Assembly: GCA_000697055.1 (NCBI GenBank)
Contig: JNDT01001970.1
Location: 62,001 to 126,000, forward strand
From: Saksenaea vasiformis B4078
Taxonomy: Eukaryota > Mucoromycota > Mucoromycetes > Mucorales > Saksenaeaceae
Length of the DNA stretch: 64,000 nt
Direction: 5' to 3'
Shown here one piece after another: positions 21,473 through 34,046 of this stretch. The notes under the pieces are model-generated. The model saw nothing but the letters and a program-made list of their open reading frames with translations, made no database searches and was not told the origin of the DNA. Numbering within the stretch: position 1 is the first letter of the stretch; each line of letters begins with the position of its first letter. Made by a program: the position numbers and the translations under genes.

Positions 21473-24400
21473 TTATGATGATATCTCTGAAGGCCGACTA
21501 CTAAACAAGATTTGAAGATCTTGCAGTTGCTTTGATCTCGTCTCTTCACGGGACATGTACAGCTCATTTACCAGATCCTATAGGCAAGATAAATGGAACG
21601 TTGACACATCAACCGTATAGCAAACTTACATGTTTCCTTGCTTGGATCTCTAAGATTCTCTCTTCCACCGTGTCTCGTGTGATAAATCTGGTTACAACCA
21701 CATCGCTTTGCTGTCCTAGACGGTGGACACGATCAATAGCTTGAGCCTCGACAGCGAAGTTCCACCACGGATCCTGTGTTCAGCTGTTAATCGTAAACTC
21801 GAAGCAATACCTCTGTTTTACCATCATTAAGACCCGGTTAGCACACGTCAGATTCAGACCAATGCCTCCTGCTCGCAGACTGATCAGTAGTACATTGGAT
21901 GCATTTGCTGGATCGGAAGAAGAAAATCGGGACAACACCTTTTCACGATGTGCTTGAGATTGTGTTCCGTCCAATCTTTCGAAATCCATCCCAATGCGTT
22001 TCAAAGCTATCTGTATGATGTCTAAGAAGCTGGTGAACTGTGAGAAAACGACCGTTTTACGGCCTTCACTTTGGTATTTGCGAAGATGCCGTAACATGGC
22101 GTCAATCTTTGTCGATGATTTGTATCCTCCCACAGCACGTTGAATATTGATGGACGGTGTTGGCTCATCACGATTCTGCGATACTTCTAGTAATTCGCTT
22201 TCTTGCACTGGCCTTCGGCAAACTGGACATTCGCTTGCCAATCCTTTGTCTTCTTGCTTCTGAAGATAGTCCATGACGCAAGGTCGACATGCCATATGTG
22301 AACATGCCATCATAATCATCGAATCAACATTTTCCAGACAAATCGGACATTCATCCTCGTCGTGCTCATCTGCGCCTGAGTTGGAACGTCCAGATTGTTG
22401 TCTCGAAAGCAGACCTTGAAGAACACTGACGTTGTATCTTTGCTGATCTGGGGTCAGAGAGGTGTCGGATTCGTTGCTGTATTTCCCAATTAGACTTTCC
22501 AATGTCACTCGGCCATCATCCGTTTGCAGCGTTTCTCGAAGCGCATCCTCTGATTTTTTGCCAATCACTAGGTATGGATGACACGCTACTTGTCGCAACC
22601 GTATAAGCAGCTGGAAAATAGAGGCATAGTGACTCAGAATGTTTCCTGCCGCGCAATAATGTGAGAATTTCGTCTTGGAATCTGTGTAAACTGAATCGTA
22701 GATGTCTTTTTCTGCAGGTGAAAAATCGAGATATTCGATATTGACTTGTTTTGGAGGTAGTGGTACCATCGGGTTGCCATTAGCATCACGCATATCTTTT
22801 GTTCGTCGTAAGATGATTGGCTCTAAGACTGTCTGAACAGCCTTGATTGCTCGTATGTCTTTTCGTTCAAAGGGAACAGTAATAAATGTACGCCAAAAAG
22901 TGTAATTCGCCCTAATAACGTACATGAATAAGAGTAAACGGTAGTATGGACGCAAAGACTTACCATGGATCGTATTTTAAGAAGCGTACCAGCGAAAACA
23001 AGTCTTCTAGCTTGTTCTGTAACGTCATGAGTACAAAAGATTTCCTTTGTACGCTCTATTTACCTGGATTGGTGTGCCTGTCACCACCCATCGTCGTGGA
23101 GCTTTGAGATCACAGCATGCCTTGGAGGTTTTGCTAAGGCGGTTTTTTATTTGATGTGCTTCGTCCAGTACTACGCGCCAGAACTCCATGCCGAAAAGAT
23201 TGGTATCTTGTTTGCCATACTCGGACAGAACCGTACCGTAGCTAGTTACAAGAACGTCGGGAGCTGTGCCATCCCAGCGGCAGCAAGTGTCTTTGAAATT
23301 GTCGTCTCTCGAATCACCATAATACACACCCACTTTAAGTGAGTCAGGCTTTGATCCACGAATCATTTCATCACGCCACTGAGCCAGCAGTGACATGGGG
23401 CAGACGATCAAAGTAGTAGGGGATGTGTTTGAACGGTCGTTTGGAATAGCATCACCGGGTTTGAACCGGTTTTTGTGGATAAGACTGAGGATTTCTATCG
23501 TTTTTCCCAATCCCATCTCTAGTTTCATTTTCTTATTAGATTTCCCATAAGTCACTGTGAACAGCTCACCGTCTGCTAGGATGCCACCACGTTCTTTGGA
23601 TTCGAGTTCGGGGAAGTCGAGGGTCAATCCTCCTACAGCATGTGTGAGATGTGTACGCATTGCTAACCGCGGAACATACCCGAGTATGGATTAAAATAAA
23701 ACACTTTTGGTCGATCCGGCCACACAGGCGCATCAGGTTCTGCAGGAAAGGTGTACTCCTCCCATAGAGGATGCATTGCTCGGGTATCAATTTCCGCATT
23801 GTTATGTTCCATCGATTCCTTCAGGTACATCCACGCTAAAGCCTAGATCGTACTATCAGCAACTGTGTACCGCTTGTCTATCTGCCTTACTCGTTTCTGG
23901 TACTGTTTCAGCGACAAAGCCATTGTCTCTGGTTCATCCATTTCCGAGATCTGGGAATCAAACAGCTGTGCTTTTTGATAAATGTTGGTCAGGTCATTAT
24001 CGGAAACCTCCATCTCTTCTGGTTCACGATCCTCGGATGTCTCGTCTGGGTTAGCGGATATTTTCAATGCCTGGGAAATGAGGTCTTGTAAATCGTCGTC
24101 GTTCTGACCCAGTGTCATGTTCATCCGGTGCATCGCCGAGCGACTAGGTACAAGATGGACGGAACGGATTATGGACAACAACGCTAATGTTCGTTCACTG
24201 GACGAACGTTCTTCGAACGTTTCAGCTCCTCGGTTCCAGACAGGCCGACCACTCTCTGTCCGACTTCCATATACGCTTGTATTTCCCTCGAATGCTTGAT
24301 CCAATAGGTAGCATTTGACGTGCAATATAATATCGTCGCCTGTCTTCAGTGTGGGTGGGCAACAGACTATTGTTGCTTTAAACCCACACAATCCTAGATC

Positions 24401-24948
24401 CATCAATCTCGATACGTATTTGGCAATGCCTTGCGGAAGTCTGCCGATTTCTCTATCACATGGCGATCGGAATCGTACGATCAGATTTGGTTTGTATGAA
24501 CTCATAAATCTGGCTCGTTTGGTCAACGACTGGTCGCCTGCAGTTTTGTCACGAACAATTGTCACCTCATCGCCTTCTTTTACGGGACTTTTCCCTCGAA
24601 AGATGGACCAACCTGGAACACGATCAGGAACGAGATTTCCTCCCCCCCAGCATTTCACCTACCTGGTACGACCATGTCACCAATATAACTCATAGTTGGT
24701 GGTTGTACCTCATGGGACGGTTGAACGGATTGTCTGCTTGGATTATCAGCAGTGGCAAAGTACATGTTTGCTGCCAGTTCCAGATCGCCTTTGCATTGTG
24801 CCAGCAGTTGGATCAAACGTTGTTCTGGGACATGATCTCCCAGTATACTCTGAAGGGTCTTGATTTTATCATTGTTGGTCAGCTGCGTCGCAGGATCGGT
24901 AGGGACGTTATCATCGCCGTAAGACCGCTTTCTCGATTCGTCTGACAT
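21473..24948 (-). CDS. RAD5: RAD5-type SNF2 helicase and RING ubiquitin ligase
   Basis: Acts in error-free post-replication repair: it promotes PCNA polyubiquitination and fork regression. Nine exons (24948-24663, 24612-23891, 23842-23680, 23632-23570, 23518-23064, 23016-22964, 22911-21822, 21773-21630, 21577-21473) join to 1027 codons, every phase closing. Domain order: an N-terminal UBA/CUE-like segment (about 30-70), HIRAN region (about 95-230, [11 protein letters not shown] to [11 protein letters not shown]), SNF2 ATPase with [11 protein letters not shown] (restored across intron 4) and DEAH (LDEAHQIKN). Inside the ATPase is a C3HC4 RING (CPICLENV to CPVCRRP, about 770-820), then helicase C with [21 protein letters not shown] and [10 protein letters not shown]. 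This RING-within-helicase layout is diagnostic of Rad5/HLTF. A MITE sits 165 bp upstream of the start. The ATG (MSDESRKRS) is the first in frame. Confidence 0.95.
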
Positions 24949-25113
24949 CGTGTCGCGCGACGCGGTAAAAAGGACAGCAGCGAAAAACGCGACGCGTTTT
25001 CTAGTGGACGCCGCGGCCTCTCTTGCTGCCAAACACAGATGAATGATTCCGGCCCGGAATCACCATCTGATTTCGGCGCTGTGTGGCAATTTTGAGACCC
25101 CGAAAAGTTGATA

Positions 25114-25212
25114 CAGTGGTCGCTCGATATAGCGATATTCGATAGAGCGATATTCTCCATATAGCGATGAATTTCCTTTCCACCGAGGGTATCGTTATAT
25201 CGAGCGACCACT
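25114..25212. mobile_element. MITE with 25-bp terminal inverted repeats and TA target site
   Basis: A 99-bp element. The left end CAGTGGTCGCTCGATATAGC (25114 on) and the right end (reverse complement of the left apart from one or two bases) are flanked on both sides by TA, the target duplication of Tc1/mariner and pogo elements. The interior repeats the word ATAGCGAT. It has no coding capacity. It lies 165 bp upstream of the RAD5 ATG, within the likely promoter. The same end sequence occurs alone at 27263. Confidence 0.85.
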
Positions 25213-25899
25213 GTAATAGGGCAGTATAAAATGATTTGTTTCTTGTGAGTATGAAGATTCGCACCCGGAACATTTTGTTGCAGAGTGAAAAGTAAGCGAT
25301 GTGTGTAGAGAGCAAATTTGTATTGTTTGTAAAAGGAACTGCCTTCGGATACCCATAACAGAGTCACGGTGTTTCCATCATCGGCCTGCTTTTGCCCAAG
25401 CAAGTTATAGGAACCCTATGGTGCACTGCATAAGCAAAGAGATTAGCCATGTACTGGAAGATTGAAGAAACATCCCCTTATTCGGTGACGCATGGTTTTG
25501 TAAAATATATCTAGTGTATAATTGACTGGTGCAAAAGCTTATTCGAGGTGTAAACGATTTGCGGAACATCAACTGAGCTGCTATCTCCTTCACTAACTTT
25601 CACTTCGCAATAGCCAATGTGATACTCGATTGTTCTCTGATTTGTAATTGACATTTCTGTTGTAAACTTGGTTTAGGAAGATTCAATAATGTAGACAATC
25701 GAGAAGTATCGTGAGAGTCGTGTTTATTCAGAAATTGTGATGGATCAATATTTATAACCTCGGATAAACGTCTTCACTTTCTGACTATATTATGGACTCC
25801 GATTGATAGCTGTAATTCATTGACCTTGCTCTTATAGCATGTAATTGAAAAAGTATATAAGTAGAGAGTTGCCTCTCATCACCATTGTTGGTTTACCAC
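25213..25899. other. non-coding, AT-rich
   Basis: Short minus-strand frames occur, but none with recognisable protein character. Nothing is called. Confidence 0.5.
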
Positions 25900-27148
25900 A
25901 ATTTCCTCGTCAGCGCGCTCGTTTTCTGTTCCAATACTCGCAGTGTTTGTCCTATGAAGAGAAATACGCATGTAAGTTTGCAAATTTATAAACAGGTAAT
26001 GCAACAATGATATTTACCATGAGAAGATGCGGTTTTTCTCAGCATCATCCAACATTGAGCTCATAATTGGGTCGAGGGATCTGGTCACTAATCCGATTTC
26101 CTTGATTTGATGATTCAAGGTAGGCTCCTCAGGAAGCTTGTCAATGGTAAGCAAAACCATGACAAGCATTAGAATGTATTTCAAGTGCACCCGGATCAAA
26201 ATTACTTACAATTGTAGAAAGATATCAAGAACCTTGGTGTCATAGTGTAATAGCACGGCCTATGGCCAACGTCGCTATTAACTTGCGAAGATCGGACTCG
26301 TAGGTACAATGGGTATGGCGAGGAAGCGGGTTTATAGGATGTTCGTTAGGAATTGTAGATACCGTTTTCTTAATGATAAAAACGTAGGGATCCTGGATTT
26401 AGGATCCCGTCCTTTTAATATGAACGCGTCTGTATGCAGAGAGCAAATATATACAAATGGTATTGAATACAATATCGTCGCTATCTTAATCGTCGCTAAC
26501 TATGAGCCAATCCGCATACAAGGTCATGAAGACCTATCTGTAGCACCGCTACACATAGTCATCCGCAAATTCATAAAATTTGTGAATACAACATTTGACC
26601 TCTTTTCCGGTGCATGTATCCAACTTCATTAACTTCAGTAATATCTCGTCATCAACTGTCAAGTTGAGATCCAGGAAGTTCTGTTTCTTATCATCATGGT
26701 AGCAGGTAAGGTTGACATCCTCCGTAGTGAGCAACATTTCTTCGCTGTGCTGGTTTTTGATGAGCAGCAGTATGTTTTCCATGGCACTAAAGTTTGTGAT
26801 TTGGTAAGCTAGCAAGGATTGGTTTCTGCTTGGATGCAAACTTACAGAAGGTCTTGTAAATTTCCGTTGATGAAAGTCCTTGTGATTCAGCTACTTGACG
26901 TGATTCGCGTTGAATTCTCTGAATCCCTGCGCCATATTGTATCCATTGCTGGCATGCGAATCATCATTAACATCCTCTTCCTCGTTGTCAGCATCCTGAT
27001 CACTGTCATCAGCCCCCCCCCCTGGATCATTGTGATTGACATTTGACAAGTTGTTGGATGCGGCTATTCTTGGTGCGGAAACACCAGCCTCTAGAGCTTG
27101 ATTTCCTTCAATTCTAATAACTCTCTCTAATCGCGCCTCTGAATACAA
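25900..27148 (-). pseudogene. fragments of an unrecognised multi-exon gene
   Basis: Several minus-strand pieces have protein-like composition. One is about 27148-26850 (EARLERVIRIEGNQALEAG, an acidic stretch, then IQRIQRESRQVAESQGLSS in another frame before a GTAAGT donor near 26846). Another is 26839-26549 (LLKLMKLDTCTGKEVKC, HKFYEFADDY). A third is 26199-26014 (KLPEEPTLNHQIKEIGLV, LDDAEKNRIFSW before a GTAAAT donor). I could not join them into one frame. A run of about ten C at 27007-27017 (G on the coding strand) sits at a frame change and is a candidate indel site. No domain is named. It may be a decayed gene linked to mobile elements. Confidence 0.35.
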
Positions 27149-27262
27149 TACGCCAATGCCGCAGATTTTCCAGTAATACGCTTTCTATCTGGGAAAAATA
27201 AAGCTATGATGAGAGAAAGAGAAAGAGGAGCAAGTTCCAGACTCTGAGAGCAAAACTATTTA

Positions 27263-27305
27263 CAGTGGCCGCTCGATATAACGATATTCGATATAGCGAT
27301 ATTAT
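27263..27305 (+). repeat. solo terminal repeat matching the MITE end
   Basis: CAGTGGCCGCTCGATATAAC and the following bases match the left end of the 25114 MITE over about 43 bases with three differences, and are preceded by TA (27261-27262). No opposite end was found within the next 2.5 kb. It may be one end of the element carrying the transposase relic at 27760-29035, or a broken MITE. Confidence 0.7.
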
Positions 27306-27759
27306 CGATATTATGATATCTGTTTGTCGAACAGAATCGGTAGACCATAAATTTTGCATGTCTGCTTAAACGACAAAATCCAGGCCCAACAAAGAGGCTG
27401 GATGGCAGCTCTCTAACCGCGTTACCACTTGAAAAGTGTATAAATAGAAAAAACCTTAACCAGGACTTCGATTGCCATATACTGGGTGACCGTCGCTGTG
27501 AATTACAATGAGTTCCTGCAGATGCAATCACCCAATACTGCAGAAAACAAATAAATATTTGTTAAACATGATGGTAAAACTTACCAAAAGAGAACTGGTT
27601 AAGGCCAAGCGCTGCGGAGACTCGCACCTAAGAGCACTTATCTTTCAATCGAGGAAGGCGCAAAAAGAAAAAAAAAATAGCGGCAGCAGAAGCACTACCG
27701 GAGGTTTGTTTTCCCTTTATTTTTAGATGTAGACGATAACAAATCTTTAGCCAGAGCAT

Positions 27760-29035
27760 GAAGCCTTGGATGAACTGATAATTGTCCTTGGTGATTAATC
27801 TGCTTTTTGGGATACGTGCAGAAATCATACAGGACGTCAATGGATACGGCATTGCAGGCATCACCGATTCTACTGCTCAAATTTTCCTCAGTCATCAAAC
27901 GTTCGCGCTTCAACTTTCCTTTAGCAGCGTTCCAGAATTGCTCAATAGGTTCAGCTCAGGGGAATAAGGCGGTAAATACATAACCATGTATCCTTTGCTC
28001 TCACTGTTTCTGATCATTGGTTTTGATTTATGTATCGTACAATTGTCCATGACTAGGTAATGACCTTTCAAGCCCCTGTCTTGATCCATAATATCGAGGA
28101 ACTCGTTCATGAATTTGATGAAATGGCCTGTAGTTGTACCTTTAGCTACCGGAGCAGCACCACCTTCAGCGGTAGTGTCCACAATATCAACATACTCTAC
28201 AGTTGGTTCCCGCTATGATGAGCTCCTCTGCAGTTTCTTTCTTCCTCCTATTTACTTTTCTCTTCTTCTGTACAGGTGTCGAGCTACTCTTCTTTGCTCG
28301 TACCTTTTTAGGTGGAGGCTTCTTCAAAGCGACATGGATGACACTCGAGCAGCGTATAACACCAATGATTGTATGGGAAGGCGACCTAGTCTTACGTAAA
28401 TTTACTCTGGCAGGTTCTCCAATTGTAAATCGAGCCCAATTGCTTCTCAGCTTGATGTGGAAACCTGACTCATCAATGAAGACACAAATTTTTGTGAAAT
28501 CTAAATCTGTGTCCTTTCCATTGCATATACCAATCGTATCTCTCTTGCAGATTAGTTTCAGAGTGCCTCGCTTCGGGTTCGAATGTAGGTTTTTTGACCG
28601 TGATGAGCGTGGCATTCTTTACATGTTGATTGAGTTGTGCCTTCGAGATACTGTAACACATAAATTGCTCGGCTACTTTGTCGATTATGTCAGTGCTGTA
28701 AAGTTGAGGGCCTTCGCCAAGTAATTTTCAAACGTAACCCTGACGTTCACTTTTAAACGAGCATTCCATACCATTTGATTTAGACTTCTTGTAGGGCAAT
28801 TTCTGCGTTTCTTGATATTTTTCCCACCATCTTTGAGCAGTTAGTTCGTTGGTTCCAAGCTGTCTTGCACAAAGCGAGTTGCTCTACCTCTTTCCTCAGA
28901 ACTTTCAACCATTCGATCTATAAGTATCTCTCTGGTCTTGTCGCTGTAGTCATTATACACAGTAGTAGAAGCAGGTTTCTTTGGTTGGCGCGTCGCAACT
29001 GCTTCCTTTGCGATAATTTTAGTTACAGGCTTGAG
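27760..29035 (-). pseudogene. degraded IS630/Tc1-mariner-type transposase
   Basis: DDE transposase relic. In reading order on the minus strand: an N-terminal part with TTVYNDYSDKTREILIDRMV (about 28970-28900), then stops and frame changes. The middle (28615-28187) has FIDESGFHIKLRSNWARF (first catalytic Asp region) and SPSHTIIGVI. A further frame change follows. The next block (28182-27910) has HYLVMDNCTIHKS (second Asp) and MYLPPYSPELN. A single missing base near 27946 then breaks the normal PELNPIE-x-FW motif (third acidic residue); in the other frame IEQFWNAAKGKLK continues to about 27760. At least two frameshifts and several stops make it inactive. The adjacent solo repeat at 27263 could be its end. 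Confidence 0.8.
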
Positions 29036-30127
29036 GTTGGATAGATAGAAGTTTCGATTTGTTACAGTTCAAACGCAATGTTGGGATCTGTGATTTGCGT
29101 GAAGACATCATCCATAGGATCAAAGACCTTTTTTCTGTGCTTCATTGTAAACATTGCTTGCCCGTCCTCGAAATAACTAAGTGGTTGCCATTGCGTAGTT
29201 GTAGGAAAGTAAAGGCTGATTGTTTGGTAAAGGTGGTATGCGACATTCAGCTTCCTGTTTCCGCCAATTCTGTTTGCTGACAAGCAACAATCATTCTAGC
29301 AAACCGACAAAATCAACCAGCCTCACTGTAACTGCACGTCTACGTGTCTCGCAAGGCGAAATCGTGTAGAGCACGCTGTCATACACGTAGACCCCAAATG
29401 GGAAAATTAAAAGTATTTTTGAGAGTCGGTCGCAATGCATTCCTACCCTTAATGACGATGTTTTATTGTTTATAACAAAGTGTTAGGAATAGCCATCAGC
29501 ATTGCTTGTTATGGTAGGTGTTTCCATAGCCCTTTCGTTTATCTGTCCTCCGTGGGTGATTTCCTCCCAGCTGTGTATAATATTCATCCTCCGTGATGAT
29601 TTCCCTCGACTGTGTGTATAATATTCATCCTCATGTGAAGTTTGAGCATGTTAAGCATTGATTTTCAATTCACCTTTATTGTCATGGATACAAATAATAA
29701 ATAAATTTCACGGACGCGGTTATACTTGAGGTGGTGTCAAAAAAAAAGAAAAAGAGAGGGTGGCTGCTATGGAAATCTAAAAAAGGCAAATAGGAGAAAG
29801 AATCGAGACAAGACCGAGATCTCCCATTTTTTACCAGGTGCATCGAGAACAGCAGACTCCGAAAAGAAAGAGCGAGTTAAGATTAATCATGTGAAGTTAT
29901 ATTATCATTCATTTAAACACCACGCCACCTCTTTATTTTGTTAAGTAACAAACCACAGGAGGGTCTCGGAAACAAACATCAGACAAAAAAAAATCATGGA
30001 ATTCACCAATGGATGTCGGAGTATTTAAGTGTACTGTTTCGTTTTTAAATTTCACCCCCGTTTTCCTTTTTCTTTTTCCTGCATCTCTCTTTTTCCCTTT
30101 TACCCTTTCTTTTTTATTATTATTACT
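29036..30127. other. non-coding, presumed hexokinase promoter at the right end
   Basis: It contains a 41-bp imperfect tandem duplication (29546-29627) and a pyrimidine-rich run just before the hexokinase ATG (30045-30120). No gene seen. Confidence 0.5.
29546..29627. repeat. 41-bp direct repeat, two copies
   Basis: Unit 1 is 29546-29586 and unit 2 is 29587-29627. Both start TCCTCCGTG and end GTGTATAATATTCA, with a few differences in the middle. A partial third unit (TCCTC) follows. Confidence 0.85.
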
Positions 30128-31775
30128 ATGTCCTCTTGTGGTTACCAATTTAGAGGACCGCGTGCAACGGTTGTTAATGAAATTGAAGGAACGCCTGAAC
30201 AAGAGGCTTATCTCAAACATATTATTGATCAATTCACCATTTCACCTGAAAGTCTAAATAAGATTTGTGATCATTATATGGAAGAAATGGATAAAGGCCT
30301 TAACAAAGAAGGTCAAACTGTCGCAATGATTCCATCTTATGTTGAAGGCCGCTTGACAGGTCCGTAAATCGGAATTGAGCTGATTTACTCTTGATAACGA
30401 TTTAACACGTCACATGTGTAGGTCAAGAGAAAGGTAACTTTCTCGCCTTGGATCTGGGTGGCACCAATCTACGAGTGGTCCTTGTCACACTTGAAGGCCA
30501 CGGAAAGTATAAGACCGTATCAACAAAAGCCCGTGTATCCGATGAGTTGAAGACAGGTCCTATGCGTAACCTCTGCGGTAAGTTAAAAAAATTGTCTTTC
30601 GATATCTTTAGCTGATCGAGATCTTGTCAGATTACATTGCCGAATGTATCGATACATTTTTGACCGAACAAGGTTTAGAAGAACAAGAAGCTGAACTAGC
30701 TCTTGGCTATACCTTTTCCTTCCCAGTACTGCAATCCAAGGTAAACGCGACGAAACTCCCTCCCCTCCGAGAAACTAATGCTTTTTCATTCTTAAAATAA
30801 TAGATTAATCGTGGACAGCTTTCAACATGGACCAAAGGTTTTTCGTGTACCGGTGCTGTAGGCAAAGATCCTGTCATGCTCTTACAAGATGCTCTTCTCA
30901 GAAAACATCTGCCAGTCAAGGTGTCTGCTCTCGTCAATGATACCGTCGGAACCCTTCTTTCCAATGCATACAACAAACCAAATACGTTGGCCGGTCTTAT
31001 TCTCGGAACTGGTTCAAATGGCGCGTACATTGAACAGATGAATAAGATTGGTAAATGGAAGCACGGTAGCACCACCTACCCAGAAATGATCATCAATATG
31101 GAGTTTGGTGCATTCGACAATGAACGTCGCGTATTACCTCTTACACGTTTTGACAACAAACTGGATCGTGAATCCATCAACCCGCATAGCCAAATCTTTG
31201 AAAAGATGATTTCCGGCATGTACCTCGGTGAAATCGCCCGTAATGTGATTACAGATATGATGGATCGTGAAATCTTGTTCAAACCAAATGGACGATACAA
31301 CAGCCAATCGTGGTGTAAAGAAATATCCAAGCAATGGGCCTTTGAAACAGCATTCATGTCCAATATTGAAGAAGACGACACACCTGACTTATCCCGAACA
31401 AGAGAAGTTCTTGATTCCAACTTTAACCTCCAAGATTTAACGTTGGCCGAGCTTCGAATTATCAAGAAGGTTTGTGAACTCGTGGGAACGCGTGCCGCAA
31501 GACTGGCCGCGGTCGCCATTGCTGGCATTGTCAAACATTGTGAAGTCGACAAAGAAGGTGTAGACATTGGTATCGACGGCTCTCTTTACGAATTTTATCC
31601 GTCTTTCGAAGCCAGAATTTATCAAGGTTTGAAGGAGCTGTTGCCACAGTTCCCTGACATTCATAAAACGGTTCGTCTTGGTCTTGCCAAGGACGGCAGT
31701 GGTGTCGGCGCTGCCCTTACTGCATGCGTCGCTGGTAAAATGGAAGAACTGAGAAAAGGTGGCCAAGCCGCTTAA
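30128..31775 (+). CDS. hexokinase
   Basis: Phosphorylates glucose and related hexoses with ATP, the first step of glycolysis, in the cytosol. Four exons (30128-30359, 30422-30577, 30631-30740, 30804-31775) join to 490 codons, all phases closing. Motifs in order: LALDLGGTNLRV (phosphate 1 loop), LGYTFSFPV and TKGF (sugar contact), NDTVGTL with the catalytic Asp, LILGTGSNGAYIE, INMEFGAFDN, and GIDGSLYEFYPSFE near the C-terminus (phosphate 2/adenosine region). Length matches fungal hexokinases (about 485-500). Whether it also signals glucose repression, as in some yeasts, cannot be read from the sequence. A T/C-rich stretch lies directly before the ATG. The stop is 98 bp from the convergent ULA1 stop. 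Confidence 0.96.
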
Positions 31776-31873
31776 AAATGTAGATTATTTCCTGTTACAT
31801 ACTCAACTGTACAGAAACCCCCCTCCATTATGTTTTATAAACATGCTTGTTTTTTTTTATTTCTACGTTGTCT

Positions 31874-34046
31874 TTACAGCTCGAAAACACTGCTTGTGGA
31901 TGCAATGCCGTTGAAGATGCACGTATTGTTGATAGGTATATACTGATGTGTGATGAGCTTGATAGCCTCTTGCGCAACAAGCCCTCCGAGAAGTGCTGCC
32001 AGATTCGTGGTCTCACGATTCGCGAAACGAACACTTTGCGGAACAATGAGTCCTCACGCTAGTCCTAACATTGAATACTTACTAGTTGACCGAAGCTTTC
32101 TCCACTGACTCAGATTTGATTAATTTCTGTGTCATAACCTCTGAAACCCCCATGTCTTGCAGCACACGGGAGACCTCTTGCTTCAGCAATTCCACATCTT
32201 CCGCACTTTCACCCGATTCAGAACCTATCCACTTTTATCGTACCTGCTGTTCTATAGAATCAGCACGTACCTGGCCATCGCTTCATTTTGGTGAAGAATC
32301 TGTCAGCCGCACGATAAACGATATAAAAGGCCATGTTGCTGTCGTTTTCCATCCATGATACTGTGTAACAAAGGTGAATGGTGTTATTCTTTTGTCATCA
32401 AAACCACCTACCTAGTTGTTGTGTTCGAGGATGTATGCTGTATTCATCTCTCAGTCTCCGGTACTTTAACACCTTGATGTAGGCTGCATTTTTACAAAAG
32501 CTTTGTACTGTCTCCAAGGTAACCGTATCCAAAGGCATGTTCACACTTTCCAGAATTCCCTTGACACGAGTCATTACTGCTGATAAATCCTCTTGCGCCT
32601 TCTCACGGTAACTGTAAACCCTATCAGCATGCAACCATGGGGCCATCTACAACGGAACTTACACATTTTGCAGCCGGACGTAGTTCGCTGTGTCGGATTT
32701 CATATCTGGAAGTTTTCCAGATAAAGGCAACTGGCCTTGACCTTCGTTGGCAACAAAGTCCCTGACAGCTCTGGCAATAATCCAAAACTCTGACGACTAA
32801 GGAACGGTTAATCGGAATTTGGAGAAATAGAAAGGGTGCGGTACCTGGGCTGTAATACTTTCACATGCTAGATCGTCGAATATTTGTTGCACTTCAGAGG
32901 GAATCTACAAACCCCATACATGAGGAACCGTGTCATCGTGATAACAAACGAACATTGCTCGATGAACCTGCTAGTCGCCAAACATTCGCTACAGCCTCTT
33001 CAAAGTTTTCTTCTTCCCCCGTTCGCATTCCCGCCTGTATGTTCTTCTTCAATTGATTGCGATCACTGTACGTTTGTGGTCCTTCACCGTCGTGCTACCA
33101 GCGTGTGAATCAATCTACATCATTTAAGCCTTATTTACCTCCGCTTTCCACGCTTCCAGATATTTTAAAATTACGACAACAAATGGCACATGTGCGTGAT
33201 CCGTTTGATCCAAGGCATCCAAATCAAACGTATCTACATACTCCCTCAATTGCTTGAAAGGAGCAGTTAACCGCAAGTCAACGACATTCTCCGGATGTGA
33301 TTCAACAACTACAAAGCATCATTGTCAAAATCGATACTCTTTTTTTTTTGGCAACTTACTTGCGTGTTCCGGAGATTGCACTCTGAACAAACCGCATAAC
33401 CCTTTGCATCGAACGTGGATCAAGATCTTGTTTGTTTGCTGGCAGATATCACCAAGTTGGACCGCATCGTCTTCATGAAGATCTGTCGCAATAATCATGC
33501 AAAAAGGCTCGAAAAATTCAGGCTCATTGTGAATTAAGTCCGAAGGTGTCTGGAAAAAGTGATAGGAGTGAGTTCCTACGCGTCTTCAGTGCGTACAAGA
33601 ATAGTACCTTGTTGATAAACGAAGCCGAGACATCCTCGTTTAATTCCTTGAGTAGTTCAACCACAGCTTCAGCCTTGGAACGGCCTACGCTGGTCGGAGC
33701 AAGGAAAAAGTTGGTGCTAATATCCTTCTCCTCGACTACTGCGCCGTCTGCCACTGTAACACTGCCCACGCCTTCAAATAAGAGTGTTTCAATATATATG
33801 CATAAGAGAACATGGTTATGTACCTGGAAGTATAAGGTTTTTCAATACTTCGCATCCTGTCGATGTGGCATTCAAAAGGCATATATTCGCATGTTCCAGA
33901 GCACTTTGTCCAGTCGCAGCCCACAAACTGCATAAAATATACATGGTCAGCTATTAAACGTGCATTTTGTCCAGTAGATTGTACCGTAGCTGTCGATCGT
34001 ATTTTTGTGTCTTCAAGTCGTTTGAGGGCATAGTTGGAGTCGACAT
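31874..34046 (-). CDS. ULA1: NEDD8-activating enzyme E1 regulatory subunit (ULA1/NAE1-like)
   Basis: Pairs with Uba3 to activate NEDD8/Rub1 for cullin modification. Eleven exons are placed: 34046-33985, 33927-33824, 33771-33608, 33549-33360, 33308-33139, 33094-32954, 32904-32845, 32796-32665, 32646-32412, 32360-32271, 32224-32083. All close in frame. Motifs: [12 protein letters not shown] at the start, [17 protein letters not shown] and [12 protein letters not shown] (ThiF fold), and no catalytic Cys domain, as expected for the regulatory half. The last exon (about 32030-31874) clearly encodes the family C-terminus ([19 protein letters not shown], stop TAA at 31874), but no donor/acceptor pair joins it in frame after the TA at 32083. 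Either a site was missed or there is a frameshift. It shares a 112-bp promoter region with SCY1. Confidence 0.88.

Noticed and set aside
24117..24299. Plus-strand frame opposite RAD5
   Set aside because: Lies within a well-supported RAD5 exon on the other strand.
29546..29627. CRISPR-like array
   Set aside because: Only two adjacent 41-bp direct copies without spacers, in a eukaryotic genome; a simple tandem duplication.
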